In this document: positions 25,601 to 37,100 of the stretch, in pieces
How the letters are laid out: each line of letters opens with the position of its first letter
Numbering within the stretch: position 1 is the stretch's first letter
NCBI GenBank assembly: GCA_000310025.1
Contig: FN649748.1
Coordinates: forward strand, 3,278,381-3,342,380
Direction: 5' to 3'
From: Ectocarpus siliculosus
Lineage: Eukaryota > Sar > Phaeophyceae > Ectocarpales > Ectocarpaceae
DNA: 64,000 nucleotides
Translations under genes and position numbers: made by a program
The notes under the pieces: model-generated
Seen by the model: the letters and a program-made list of their open reading frames with translations, nothing else
Database searches by the model: none
What the model was told of the DNA's origin: nothing

Positions 25601-28374
25601 CAATTAAGAAACGCTTATTTCAGGTCCAGCCTCGAATTCTTATTGTGGGCTATAAACTCAGCGTATGTCGTTATGTTTCCTATATCATGTTTCTTATTTT
25701 TTCGTGCAGCCAAATCCTGCTGAATTTCTTAAGTCGGCAATTTCTTATTTCTCTGCTTTCCTCGCCTCCCGTACTCAACCCCGATTCTCACTACCGACGG
25801 CTGCACGTAAGGCCACTCCCTAGAAGCGAAATGTATTCAACGGCAACGTCTTGCTATCGCTACAAGGTCTTGTACGCCCCTCCTCATGAGTGAGGGCTGA
25901 AACTAAACAAATGCATGAACACCGCATGATGCCTCACCCGCACGCTGACATGCCAACAACGAAAATCAGAGCTTTAGCGCCAGCAGAGCAGAGCGCAGAG
26001 CCCGCAGGGGGCCGGAGGGGGCGCCGCAAAAAAAAACACTTCCCCCCTCGGCGTACCAACTAATAATATTGCACTATGGGAGGGGGGGGGGGGGGGTAGG
26101 GGGAGAGGGGGAAAGAGCGAGAGAGCTGTAGGGTTTGTTTCTTATTCGACACACTCCCCCGTAACCCCTCGTTTCTTATGTAGTAGGGCAGCGGTCGCTG
26201 CTGTGTTTCTTATTGAGATATTTCTTATTGTGTGACTCAGATTGAGCCATGTTTCTTAACCCTATTTTCTTATTTTTCGTGAAAAGTGAGCCTCAATTTC
26301 TTAACAAAATATTTCTTAATTGCGGGCGCCAACTGTATGCCTACGACCCCCGGATACACTATTATACTGTGTAGCGATAGACAAAATTCGGCATCTCCCC
26401 AGTGGGAAGAAACGAAAAAAGTCGAATCCAGTCTTGCACGTGCAATCTTGTGTATCGGAACTATTTACGACAAGGAGTACGTCTTAAAAATATTAATATT
26501 TTAACAACACCTGTATTCGTATCTTTGGAGTTTGTGAATTGTGGGCGCGGAAACTGGAAGTAATCAGAGTGTCTGCCACGGATGGTACCCAGCTAGTAGC
26601 CGTATCCGCCAGGGAGAGGAGGTGGAACATGGAAGGGAGGTCGGAACGACTGGCACGAATGGCAAGACAAGACTCCAACAACAACAACTACAGCAGTACA
26701 AGAACAGCTACATGGACTGCTACTGCGGGAGGTTGTTCCCCTGCTCCTCCCTGCCGTGAGCAATAGTCTAGCTTCGTGGAGGCCCAGGCCGGTTTGATTG
26801 CTCATCTACGATGCACCCACATACGGATCGACGGTTGGCCCATCCGCATTTATTTACATGCTTGCAGGCAAAAGTTGATCTTCAACCTTCACAAAGATAT
26901 TAATTTCGGAAGGGTGCAATATGTGACCCAGTAGAAGTGGAGGATGGGGGCCAGAGGGGCAGACGGCAGAGTCCAATGATGGGAGAAAAATAATAATAGT
27001 AAAAAAAAAATAGGCGAATGTGTTGATGTTGTATTCCCAAGTACATTATCATCATGCCCGACACCGCCGGAAAAAAAACGCGGCCTGTACCCTGTACCTT
27101 GTAGAAGGCCAGCGCGTGCAGCGCGATGGTCTTCCTCTCCTTGTCTTCAAACCTTAGCGTCCTTGCGGTCATGGACCCGATGGCATTGATTACGCTCTTC
27201 TTTTGCCTCTTCCATTCTAACCTCTTCTCGTCGTAGTCCTGAAGACAAAGGCAACAAACACGTCAACAGCAGTCGAAAACGTAAGAGACTCCACGAATCA
27301 CTCTTCATACAATACATCGATGTATTCATGATGCCATGAAGAAAGAGAGAACAATGCAGTCAGCAAAGAGGAAACGGAGGAAACGGAGCAACTGTTGTGT
27401 AGTACCCACGTACGAAGACGGGAGTGTTCGATGAGCTGCGTGGATAGATGAGCCAACGGGTACGGCTGCAGCAGTAGCAGGCAGCAAGCACGCCAGCCGA
27501 AAGGACCGCATGTGTGTGTGTTTCGCCTGCCTGCCGCTGTGATATTGACTCTTTTGACGCACAGTATTTCTTGCATCATCGCAGCGTTGGCACTGCTGCT
27601 GTTGGCATGTACCGCCGTCTGCTGTATCCATAGATGGGCATGCACGATACAAGCCCGCACACTTCTGTGAAGAGCAAGACCACATGAGGAGGTCCCGCCC
27701 CAACAAGACCTCTGCTGGTATGCATCACAGCCACCCAGCTGGGTGTTGCCAGCATTTTTTGAGGGCCTGCGGACCTCGCGTGTGATCGGTGTGGTGGGAC
27801 GCAAAGGCAGATCGGGTGAGGGAACGGGTATGTGTGGGTGGCTGGAGCCAGGGGGGGAAATGCGTCCCTTTGCCGAAAAGGATCAACGGCATCCAGACCG
27901 GGTGAGCGGGCGGGTTACGCACACTCCACAGGGCGCGGGTTTGCTCTTCGGGCACACATGTCGTTGCCCTACCTTGATGGGCTCAGTCTGCCTGTGCTGT
28001 CCCTGCGGCCTGGTGTGTCTACCGCCGTGTTCCTACCGCTGTAGCGGTCTTCTACTCTCTCTCTCTTTCTCTACCGAATTAATTGTATCTCGCGCGCTCT
28101 ACAGCAGCACATATGTACAGCAGCAGTACACTTTACTATATCTTGCCTGACGAAGCACCCGCGTAGAGGAGACCTTCCTCATCAGATCACCGTCTTCTTT
28201 TGCGCACAGGATCTCCAGGTAAGAGTTGGTGTCGGCCTCGAACCCGCTCTCGTCGATGATCCTCCTCTGCAGGAGACCCACCTCCTTGATGTATCTCACG
28301 AGGGAGCGAACCTGCGCGAGCTTGAAGGCGTCTGGCAACGAGCTCTCCTGGAGCTCTGCTATGCACTCCGACAT
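22669..28374 (-). CDS. Unrecognised helical protein (6 exons, 285 aa)
   Basis: Exons on the minus strand: 28374-28147, 27238-27098, 25006-24930, 23824-23689, 23422-23345, 22866-22669. They join in phase to 285 codons plus TGA. The protein is almost wholly charged and helical. It opens MSECIAELQESSLPDAFKLA. Exon 2 is Lys/Arg-rich (KRLEWKRQKK), exon 4 contains KMLKDIRKTVRASSKL, exon 5 contains VVQFLQQSSIVEAEKNA, and exon 6 contains LKKLKGKQEEGKKREI. No enzyme motif, membrane span or signal peptide is visible. Length and character would suit a BAR-like or other coiled-coil scaffold, but no signature proves this. Intron 1 uses a GC donor (CGTCAG|GCAAGA). A GT six bases upstream would put the next exon out of frame. 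An in-frame ATG at 28425 could extend the start by 17 residues. Further small exons in introns 1 and 2 cannot be excluded. Confidence 0.75.
25588..26335. mobile_element. 748-bp non-autonomous transposon flanked by TA (Tc1/mariner-like)
   Basis: The left end reads CAGTTAGCGCCCGCAATTAA. The right end is the inverted copy, about 24 nt long with one mismatch. Both ends are flanked by TA (25586-25587 and 26336-26337), as in Tc1/mariner insertions, whose repeats often begin CAGT. There is no transposase frame. The interior carries about ten copies of TTTCTTA, which matches the inner edge of the terminal repeat (TTAAGAAA). It lies in intron 2 of the 285-aa gene. Confidence 0.85.
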
Positions 28375-29049
28375 CGTGCCCCCTGTTGCTCCTCCAACCC
28401 GCATCGGTCCTCCGACCCGCAACATCGTCGCACGCTGTCTGCCGCTACAGGCTGGCTACCGCTTGCTGTGTGTTCTAGGGAGGACTGCCTTTCTCTCTCG
28501 CCCCCATCTCCCTGTTGCCGTTGGATGATTTACAGGTTCTCCGGAGATCTGTCTGTCGTGCGGTTTCATCGGCAGTATTTGTTTCTTTGGTTTTTTTAGA
28601 AAGTAGTGTGAGGGGTTGGGCGCGAGGCGCGAGGCACAGCATGCATGTTAGTTACGAAGCAGGTCTGAGTTTTAGCGTGTGGAAGACGATGGCGAAGTGA
28701 TGTAAGTCTGATGCGCCAACCAGGAGTCGTATCGTAGGTTTGATCTCTCACTAACGAGCTATCGAGTCGCGGACTTTGTACACTGAATCTGCAGGGGGAA
28801 ACCAAACCCAAGCTCGTTCTGCGGTCGACACTCCGTTGCTCTTCTTGGAGTCTACATTTATTGTTCCTCTGTGGCCCCAGCGACGGCCGAACATACAAGC
28901 CACACATTACATGCATACAACATGAAGATGTGAAAATGATGTGCAGAACAAACCTGACGTCTATGTTGATAGAGTGTAGATCAAACGGGATGAACGCGTA
29001 GTCTACACGCCGATTTTGTTTCTATATGAGCCTCGTCAACAGTTCTTAG

Positions 29050-29217
29050 ACACCCCCCATAGAAAGACTACCCATTCGAGATATACCCACAGTCGAACGG
29101 GATGTGGTGGAGTCTTTTCAGTGAGTGGAGGGAAACCGGCTGGGTACTGGACTTATTTCGAGTCTTTTTAAGTCTATACACTGATGATTTATACCAGTGA
29201 TGCCAGCTGGTGCTAGT
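29050..29217 (-). repeat. Dispersed repeat family 1, copy in minus orientation
   Basis: Contains GACTACCCATTCGAGATATA, CGAACGGGATGTGGTGGAGT and the end CCAGCTGGTGCTAG. The same sequence, inverted, is at 54783 and 55885, with shorter pieces elsewhere in the window. Confidence 0.85.
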
Positions 29218-29342
29218 CTAATAACCTTGGATCCAGGCTCAAGAAGCCTGCACAAGGCCTATTTCAGATTTTGTCGTTGTGCGGTTGCCACACAAAGTAC
29301 ATAAATAACGAGCCTCGGGTGAAAAAATGAGACATACATGAT

Positions 29343-30314
29343 GTGAGAAGTACTGTAATAGTCGGGGAGTTGGCACCGGGTGCGATCGTTTTTTTAAATG
29401 CTTTTTCCTCGGGTTTTTCATCGTACCCCGGTGCCATCTCTCCAACCGGTGCCATCTCTCCGACGCCGGTGCGGAAATAAATGCATTCATATCATTTCGT
29501 TTACAATTTTCAAGGCACCCCGGTGCGATCTCTCCGACCGGTGACATACCAATAAAATACACCTAGACAGACAGGTGTTGTATGCACGCACCCCGGTACC
29601 ATCTCCCCGACCGATACGATAGTATTGATACCAGTGTGGGCAACCCGCACACACGGTCTTCTTCACACGCTAGTTGACGTGCGTGTAGGTACCGTTGTTG
29701 CTGGTTGGAAGCACACCGGTAACGGCAACGCAGGCTGGTACGTTGCAGCTTTCTTCTATGCAGTGAGTGGTCTTGTGTTTGATGCGAGTTTGGCTATGGC
29801 GTGATAACAACAAACTGTGTCGTTTCCATCTGAGGTGGTACCAGTACACACGGTATCAATTGTTTGCTTCCGGCTTTCGTTTCGGTCTTCTTCTGCGGAT
29901 ACCAGTACGTACGCAGCAGTACGAACAGTTTCGGGTTGTGTAACGTGGGGTAGGGTGCGGCTTGTGTGTTGCGTGTTTGGTTGAGTGTACGGTTGGCAAC
30001 CTCCATACCAATCAATAAAATTAATACAACGGGCATCCCGCGTGAACCGCGACCATCCAATCGTACGTAAAGGAGTGGCTCTCCGCTGACACCGTTCCCA
30101 CACGTAAAAGGTACACACATGTGTCTCATTCCGGCAGCTGAAAAGGAGCTCAATCTTGGATTTCGGGGTCGGAGAGATCGCACTCGGTGTGATCTCACCG
30201 ACCCCGGTGCGTAAATCGAATTAAACGTTCTCGGGTTTTTTATCGCACCCCGGTGCCATCTCTCCGACCGGTGCCATCTCTCCGGCCGGTGCCATCTCTC
30301 CGACTATTACGGTA
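29343..30314 (+). repeat. Dispersed repeat family 2, copy A (with nested left piece)
   Basis: The core copy is 29516-30314. It carries the motif CGGTGCCATCTCTCCGAC in tandem at its right end and related copies at its left, plus an inverted copy (GTCGGAGAGAT) near 30168. The stretch 29343-29475 resembles the right end of the same unit, so two copies may be nested. It matches 53516-54239 in the same orientation. It has no coding domain. Confidence 0.85.
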
Positions 30315-31119
30315 GTCTACCTTTCTTATTTACATCTGCGGGGGGAAGAAAAAATAGAAAACATACGGCTGTACCGACACGACCGATCGCGACGTATTCT
30401 CACTACCTGCAACAAAGCTGTTTCAAAACATGCCAAGATAGTTCAAGCCATTGATCCATCCCGGTGCGAAGGAAACCTCACATCGCACATATGTACAGCC
30501 AGGTTTCCTGAGGATTCAATCGGGAAAGAAAAAACAAAAAAACGCGCAACCCAAAACCGGAACTTTGTGGAGGTGGGGGGTGGGCACCAAAAGCCAATCA
30601 ATGTGAATGTGCAGTGTCGCACGACACCAACTGAACTCTGGAACCTAGAGATCAAGTGGTGGACACTCACGTTCATTTGTCGGCAGCCCTCTAACGTAGA
30701 TATCAACTACCTCCTGAAACAGTCTAAACCCCACCTGCCGCCGGTCTGGCTCGACGTTTTTCGACAGGGGCAACTACTGGAGAAAAACATCGAGATATTT
30801 CTGAGAGCACCCAAAACGATATATCGAATGTAGCCAGCACTTCAAATCAGAGCAAACGTGTCATGATGCACGTAAGGGCCTACGGAGAAGATAAAGAGCG
30901 GAACGTGTATTGCGACGGTCAACAACAGAAAACGAATCGTGTGCACGTCGCAAAGGCCCGCAACGCGGTTTCTCGATTCCTTCCGTTTGTATTTCCATGG
31001 TCGGTCGTTGTCTCCAAGTTTTCCGCCCCGAGTCAGAGGTATGTGTCTCGATTGCTGGTCCCCGCGGACCCTTGGTTTGTCCACAAATGTCAACAATCGA
31101 ATGAAGACGCCATGCTATG

Positions 31120-34100
31120 TTATGAGGCGGGTGCTCCTCCCCGATCTTCCGGGCGGGGACAGAACAGGGGCGTCCCCGCTATTCTTACGCGAATCGGTTC
31201 CTCCCCTGTGCTGTCCTGGCAAACCCCGAACCCGGGGTAGGATGGGTACACCGCGATAACCTTAACGCATGGTAGTTGACGAAAGGATAGGCCGCAGGAG
31301 GCAAGAGAGGTGCAGACGGCAAGGGTAACGCGCCGGAGGCAAAGGGCGGTCGGTCAGGGAACAGGAGATTGGTTGACAAGAAGATAGGCAGCACTTTTCT
31401 ATCATATGGCGGAGTTAATGCTTCCTAGACTGCCGTGAGGGTGTGGCCGGTCGTAGAAACAAAGCCGGCCTGCGCAGTAGTGAATCCCTGTAAGCGGTGC
31501 CGAGACCAAATCCCTCGACACTTACCGGAAAACCGACGGGAGAGGAAGAATAAAGCTACACGTACACAAGCAGCCCTTCGGACTGGTGTCGATTTCGCAC
31601 CGCACGGCGTCGTACAACACACGCACGCATCCACCAAAGGGTACCACTATTTACGACACTTGCCATCAACAACAAAAAATGTTGACGAACCTCTTCTCCT
31701 TACCGCGTCGTGGTGGTCGCAGATTAAGGCCACTTCGTCCCTGCGGTGTAACGGCACCCCTTGCCCGCGAAGGAAATCCTTGAGCTTCGCGGGCCTATCG
31801 CGCCATGCTGGCCGAAAGCGATCTCCATCCTTTTTTCGCCTTCGAAAGGGCAAGATTATTGCAAATGGGGTGTCGCCATGGGCAAAGGGAGAGGCGTATG
31901 TACGGAGAGGAGGTCGCGAGAGACGGCAACACCAAGTCTTGCTGCTGCGTTTCGTCATGCCGGGACGGTGAAAAAATGTGCCAACACGAAAACCAAACGA
32001 AACATTAAATCACCGAACGGACACAACGGTCCGGTGCGAACAGTGAAAGTTCTCTACATGTCGCCAAGAGACAAGAGACATGAAGGACTCCGCCCAAGAA
32101 AAGGTGGTGCGCCATGTCGAAAGTGCTGAAGGATGAACGATGAAAACGCTCTGACGAAAGAAAGCAACGAACACACATAAGTTTTCCATTCTTCTTTCTG
32201 CCCACACTTTGGTGTGAAGATAAACAATCTACACCAACCTTATACACGGCCTGAGCTTGGTTCTCTCTCTCGCACCTCAACACACGCCCAGAACACCTCC
32301 ACGCTCACAAAACCGCCGCTCGCTCACCTGACGTGCAGCCGCGCCCCCGCAGCCACGTTGAAGAGCACCATCCCCGCTTCAGTCGCCCTTCCCTCCCCAT
32401 GGCCACTATCACCCTCTTCACCCAACCCAACGCTACCTCCCTCCCCCCAAGGGCTGACCACCATCTCCCACGGTGTGATGGCTGCATCCGTGGAGTGTCG
32501 CACTATGCCTTGCTCCGAGACTGTCCTGCCTTCGAGGCCCGATACCATGATTCCGCCGTCCGCAGGGCTCTGCTCTATGCGGAGCAAGTCGCCTGCGTGT
32601 TCGGGGAACGTTGCCCGAGCGCACGACACATAGATAGTGGGGGGGCCTCAGTATTGCCGGTTGAATATTGCCGGTGCCCGCTATAGTGCCGATGAAATTT
32701 CTCTACACAGACAGAACCCGCGGCAGTGCCGGTACCGGCACTACTCTGTGAGACGCCGTCAATAGTGCCGGTTTAGCCCCACTGAAAATTGAAAACCTCA
32801 ACACAGTGCCGCTTCGGCAGTTTTCACACCACACACACACACATCCGTAGCGAGAGAGGCACAAAAGTGTACCGTTGGAGCCCTATAGCTTCCGACGCAG
32901 AGGCACAAGATGCCGTGTGCTGCGGGTGATGAACTGTAACTGTCTCTTGTGCTTGTTTGTTGGTGTCTATTTACCCTACCCTCTGCCCGCGTGCTTGATT
33001 GTAGATCGAAGATGTTATAAATAGTACATTTTTATTGTTCAGGTCAAGAGGTGCTCCTTTACTTTGTGTGGGAACAAACTGCATGTGCTCCAGGTCAGCC
33101 AACTTTGTGCCTTCAGGAGGGCTTGTCAATTAGCTTGGTAGTGGGGGAAAGGTAGAGCGATACTTGTACATATCGCACCGTGCCACAACGTGCCACAACT
33201 TTGGAGTTCCAAGTCGTTGATTGCAGCAGAAATGGCAACCCGCAACGAAATACGTGCGTGCCGCGAAACATTTTTCTTCTGAGGCCCCTCGGTTTACTTC
33301 ACCAGCTCTCTAAGTGCCGGTTATAGTGCAGGTCCCTCTGAATAGTGCCGGTGTGCTGGTCTGGTCCATACCGGCACTACTGAGGGCCCCCCACCGTTGT
33401 ATGTAATGCGACGTGGGGGGTAGTAGGTCGGGTACCAGACAGGGCAATAACATGCAGTCGTCATGATCTACGACGCTCAGCTCTGTCGTTGTGGCAGAGC
33501 CCGCCCGTGGTCGAAATATGAAGACGTGTTTTGACACTATATTGTACCAAGAGGGGGAAGAACGGGGATGCGAATGATGGATGGGTCGACAGAAAATAAG
33601 ACAAACCTGTGCAATTGTTGTGACTGAGAGGTGAGCACGGCGGGGCGATGGGACGAGAAGCAAACTCTGAATAATATCTTGGGTTAGTGACCACGGGACG
33701 GCATGCTCAAATTGGGGCAAACACAGCGGTATAGGAGCAACACTTGATTTAGAAAGAAACGCAGGCAACGACGATGACCCCGATGTACGACATCAACATC
33801 ATTGTCAAGAAGAACAACAATGACGACCACGACGACGGCGACGATAACAATAGCAATAACCGACAGTGATTCCACACACAACTACACTTTCCCAGTAAGA
33901 ACAGCTACGAGAGATGTGCAACCTGCTACAACATGGGGGCGGCATGGGGCCAGTCCTAGCCAGCAGCCGCGAACGTTTCATCGCCCAGCGAAAAAAAAGA
34001 GACGCGGCAGAATTCCGCCTCGTCCTTCTGGAAAACCGCATGCAGGCCTTCACGCAGCCTCACCTACTCGACGCAAGTAGTAGCCACCTCCTAGTGAAAT

Positions 34101-37100
34101 CGACCACTTCCTGTCGCCCCCATCCACTTGCCGCATCAGGAGCCGCAGGTTTGCATAGGACAACGGCGAGTTGCCGGTATTTGCTGCGATACCATGTCCG
34201 AGACGGTGTCGCAGGAGCAGCAGTGGGACCACGAGCGAGGGGCGGTGGGGGGGGGCTTGAGTGCCGCGTTTGGTAGACGTAAAACGCGCCAAGAAGGATG
34301 AAAAGATTGTCGACGTGCTTTATACGCACGTTCTCAAGCAACCCATATTCTCAAGAAAGCTTTTCGGGTGGGTGTCTAGGATCGATCAAACAGTAGAGGT
34401 GCCACCAACCCTTGCGGGAAAACGCTCGGGAGACAACTTGGACGTTTCCGTTCGAAGGCAAAGACAGGCGCATGTCGCGCACCCTGGATACCGGTTGCTC
34501 GCGGGGGCACGCAACACCACGCACTACGTTTCACGTGCTGGGCATCATCTTGGCTTCCGGCCATCGAAGAGCTACGACACTGCCAAAGCCCGGGCCTTCG
34601 AAACTTGAAAACCAAACCACCGGCAATGGGCTATTGCGAGGCAACCGCAAATCAGGCGCGTACGTTCCGCGTTTGACCTGGATTTGCGTCGCCATCAACA
34701 CTTACTCGAGCTTTGACTAACCTCCTACCAAAGCTGAGATTTACTCGCGGAGCACATAGCGTGATCAAAGTCGGTGCTGCCGTGACTCGTTAGCTCACCC
34801 ACGATGAACCGATGCAGCAGCTCCTCTCTGACCAGCTCGGGCAAGTCAGACCCTGCCCACCCTTGCTCACTACCATCTCCTCCCGGCCCCTTCCTCAAGA
34901 ACGCCTGCAGCGGGAACTCCTCTCGCCTTATCCCCGACGGCGCCACGTCCCCGACCCCTCCGGATCGATCAACCGTTCCCCTGGTACCTGCTGATTGGTC
35001 AGCCCCTCCGACCTGGTCAGTCTCATCCCTACAACCCCCCGCTTCGTCGTCGAAACGGCACCCTGACAAGTGCGCCCTTTCCCAGCGCAACGCCTCCCGC
35101 TCTACCATCTGCCTAGCAAAGTGGCTTTGGCGGGAGAGCTCCTCGACGCGGGTGTCGAGGGCCTTGGTCCCGCCCGCGAGCTCCCGCAGGAGAGGGATCA
35201 ACTGGAGCCTGCAACGGGACGGCCGGGAACAGATAGCGCCCGCGCTCAAAAACCTCTATTATGGTGTTGACTGAGGCTGGGGTTCGTAGTTCCTCGTTTG
35301 GGCCATAAATGGTCGCTACAGCAGTGGCGGCTACGGTTTAAGAGAGGGTCGCGACAAGCCAGTATTTCTCTCTTAAAAAATCCGTTCTTGTCTCTTAAAA
35401 ACCGTACTGTGAAATGTACGTATTTCTCATGGTCGTGACAAGCCAGTTTGACTCTCTTAAATCCGTGATTTCTCTTAATAGTCTCTCTAAAAACCGTAGC
35501 CGCCACTGCACATAGGTTTTGGTGATGGGGTTCTTCACCGGGCTCATAAACGGTGCTCACGTTCCTATGTGCGGTATAATGTTGAGCATAAAGTTCTTGG
35601 GTGTCACGTTCTCAACCAAGTACGGGCGCTACATATCTGTAACGGGATTGCACGCAAAATAGCTTTGCGAGAAACGCGGGGGGTACGAGCGTAGGGTCGT
35701 CATGTCATACGGTTCTCCGCTAAAGAAAAGGGACAAGCCGTGGCGTGTGAAAAGCGCAGGAAGCGGTGAGCAAGCACAAGGATTGGTGGGGCAGACGGGG
35801 TGGAACGTACGGGAATACAAGTGAAGAGCAGTTCGGAGCGTGAGAAAAGCTTGGCGGGGATGGCGGGGGGGGGCGGGGGGGAGAATTTGCTTTCCGAAGG
35901 AGAAAGCTTCTGTCACAAGACAGACAGAGAGGAGAGTGAGAAACGCGCTGTCGAAAGAGCTGCGCGCGCTACGGAGAACAAGGGCGGTGATGGCACACTG
36001 GGGACGGGCGCAAAGATACTTGTGCGACGTTCTATTCACTACAAACGAACGAAGACCTCGTTGAAGTCTGCGGACGCAATAGCGACGCTGCCACACGTGC
36101 CACAGGAAAACGAGAAAGTTGGGTGCAGACAAGGGGGTCGGTCCTGCAACAGGACAGCTGGCCGAAGTCAGCACGACAAGCGAAGCAACGCCGAGCAAAA
36201 GACGCAAGAAACACGCAACCTTGGCCTACTCAATGACAACGACGACAACATCAACATGGGCGGAAAAAACGAGCCAACAGCATCAGAGACGCACGCACAG
36301 CAACACGATGTATACACAATAGAGGCAACAGCAGTGTCTACCCGCTGTCGGATCAACAGGTGTCTGCCTTCTCACCGAACGCGATTCCTGGCGTACTTCG
36401 CCACCTGGTTGCTCCCGTCTTCTCTCCAGGCATGCCTCCCCCGGACCAAAAAGTCCAAGAGTTCCGTTTTGTGGGCCCCCAGCAACGGCCGCACAAAAGG
36501 ATCCGAGTGCCACGCCATGCCCTACGCAGTCGCAAGTCGTACATATCGAAGTCAAGTGTCAGATATTGAACACGTGTAGTATTTGGTCGGGGGATTCGGT
36601 GGACGCCCAGGCCGACAGAAAGAGGAAGAACCCGCCGCGCTACGGATGTTGCCTGTGCGCAAAAGCATAGGCACAGCCTCCCGAGACAATCTGCCCTAGG
36701 CGACGAGACGATTCCGGTCTACCGCTGTACAGTCAGGGAGTACCTGTAGGAGACAGATGGAAGAAAATTCGCTTGCTATGGTGAACTACTCCCAAAGACG
36801 CGTTTTCGTACCGTGCCGAACAACATTCTTGCGCAGGAATTCACGAAAAAAATTGGAATTTCCGCCCCCGAGACCCAATAGTAGGTCCAGTTGTGATGGT
36901 TTGATCAGAACAATTTTTCCGCCATCTTCCCCTCCGAACACGCTACGTGCCCTGCACCAACGCGGAGTCAATACTCTGGGAGAAACAATTGTTCTTCCCC
37001 CGCTGCAGACGGACGCAAACATCACTAAGTCCTAGCCGCGGCCAGCCGGAAGATGAAAGGCGAAAGCGGACCGCGATTGAGGCGTGCGAAATACCCGCGG

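Larger units (their letters stand above)
28375..31119. other. Intergenic region with dispersed repeats between the 285-aa gene and tilS
   Basis: No exon seen. It should hold the promoter of the 285-aa gene near 28.4-28.7 kb, then two repeat families (29050-29217 and about 29343-30314), then the 3' trailing region of tilS, which reads leftward from 31120. Confidence 0.5.

Noticed and set aside
29756-30198. Shared peptide (MEVANRTLNQ...APYPTLHNPKL) in frames of both family 2 repeat copies
   Set aside because: The similarity comes from the nucleotide repeat. The frames diverge on both sides and match no transposase or polymerase.
33956-34027. A possible last tilS exon on the minus strand reading into a TAG stop
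   Set aside because: Phase fits, but the product lacks TilS features. The alternative exon at 32592-32328 also fits in phase and leads on to the conserved C-terminal domain exons at 31794 and 31260.
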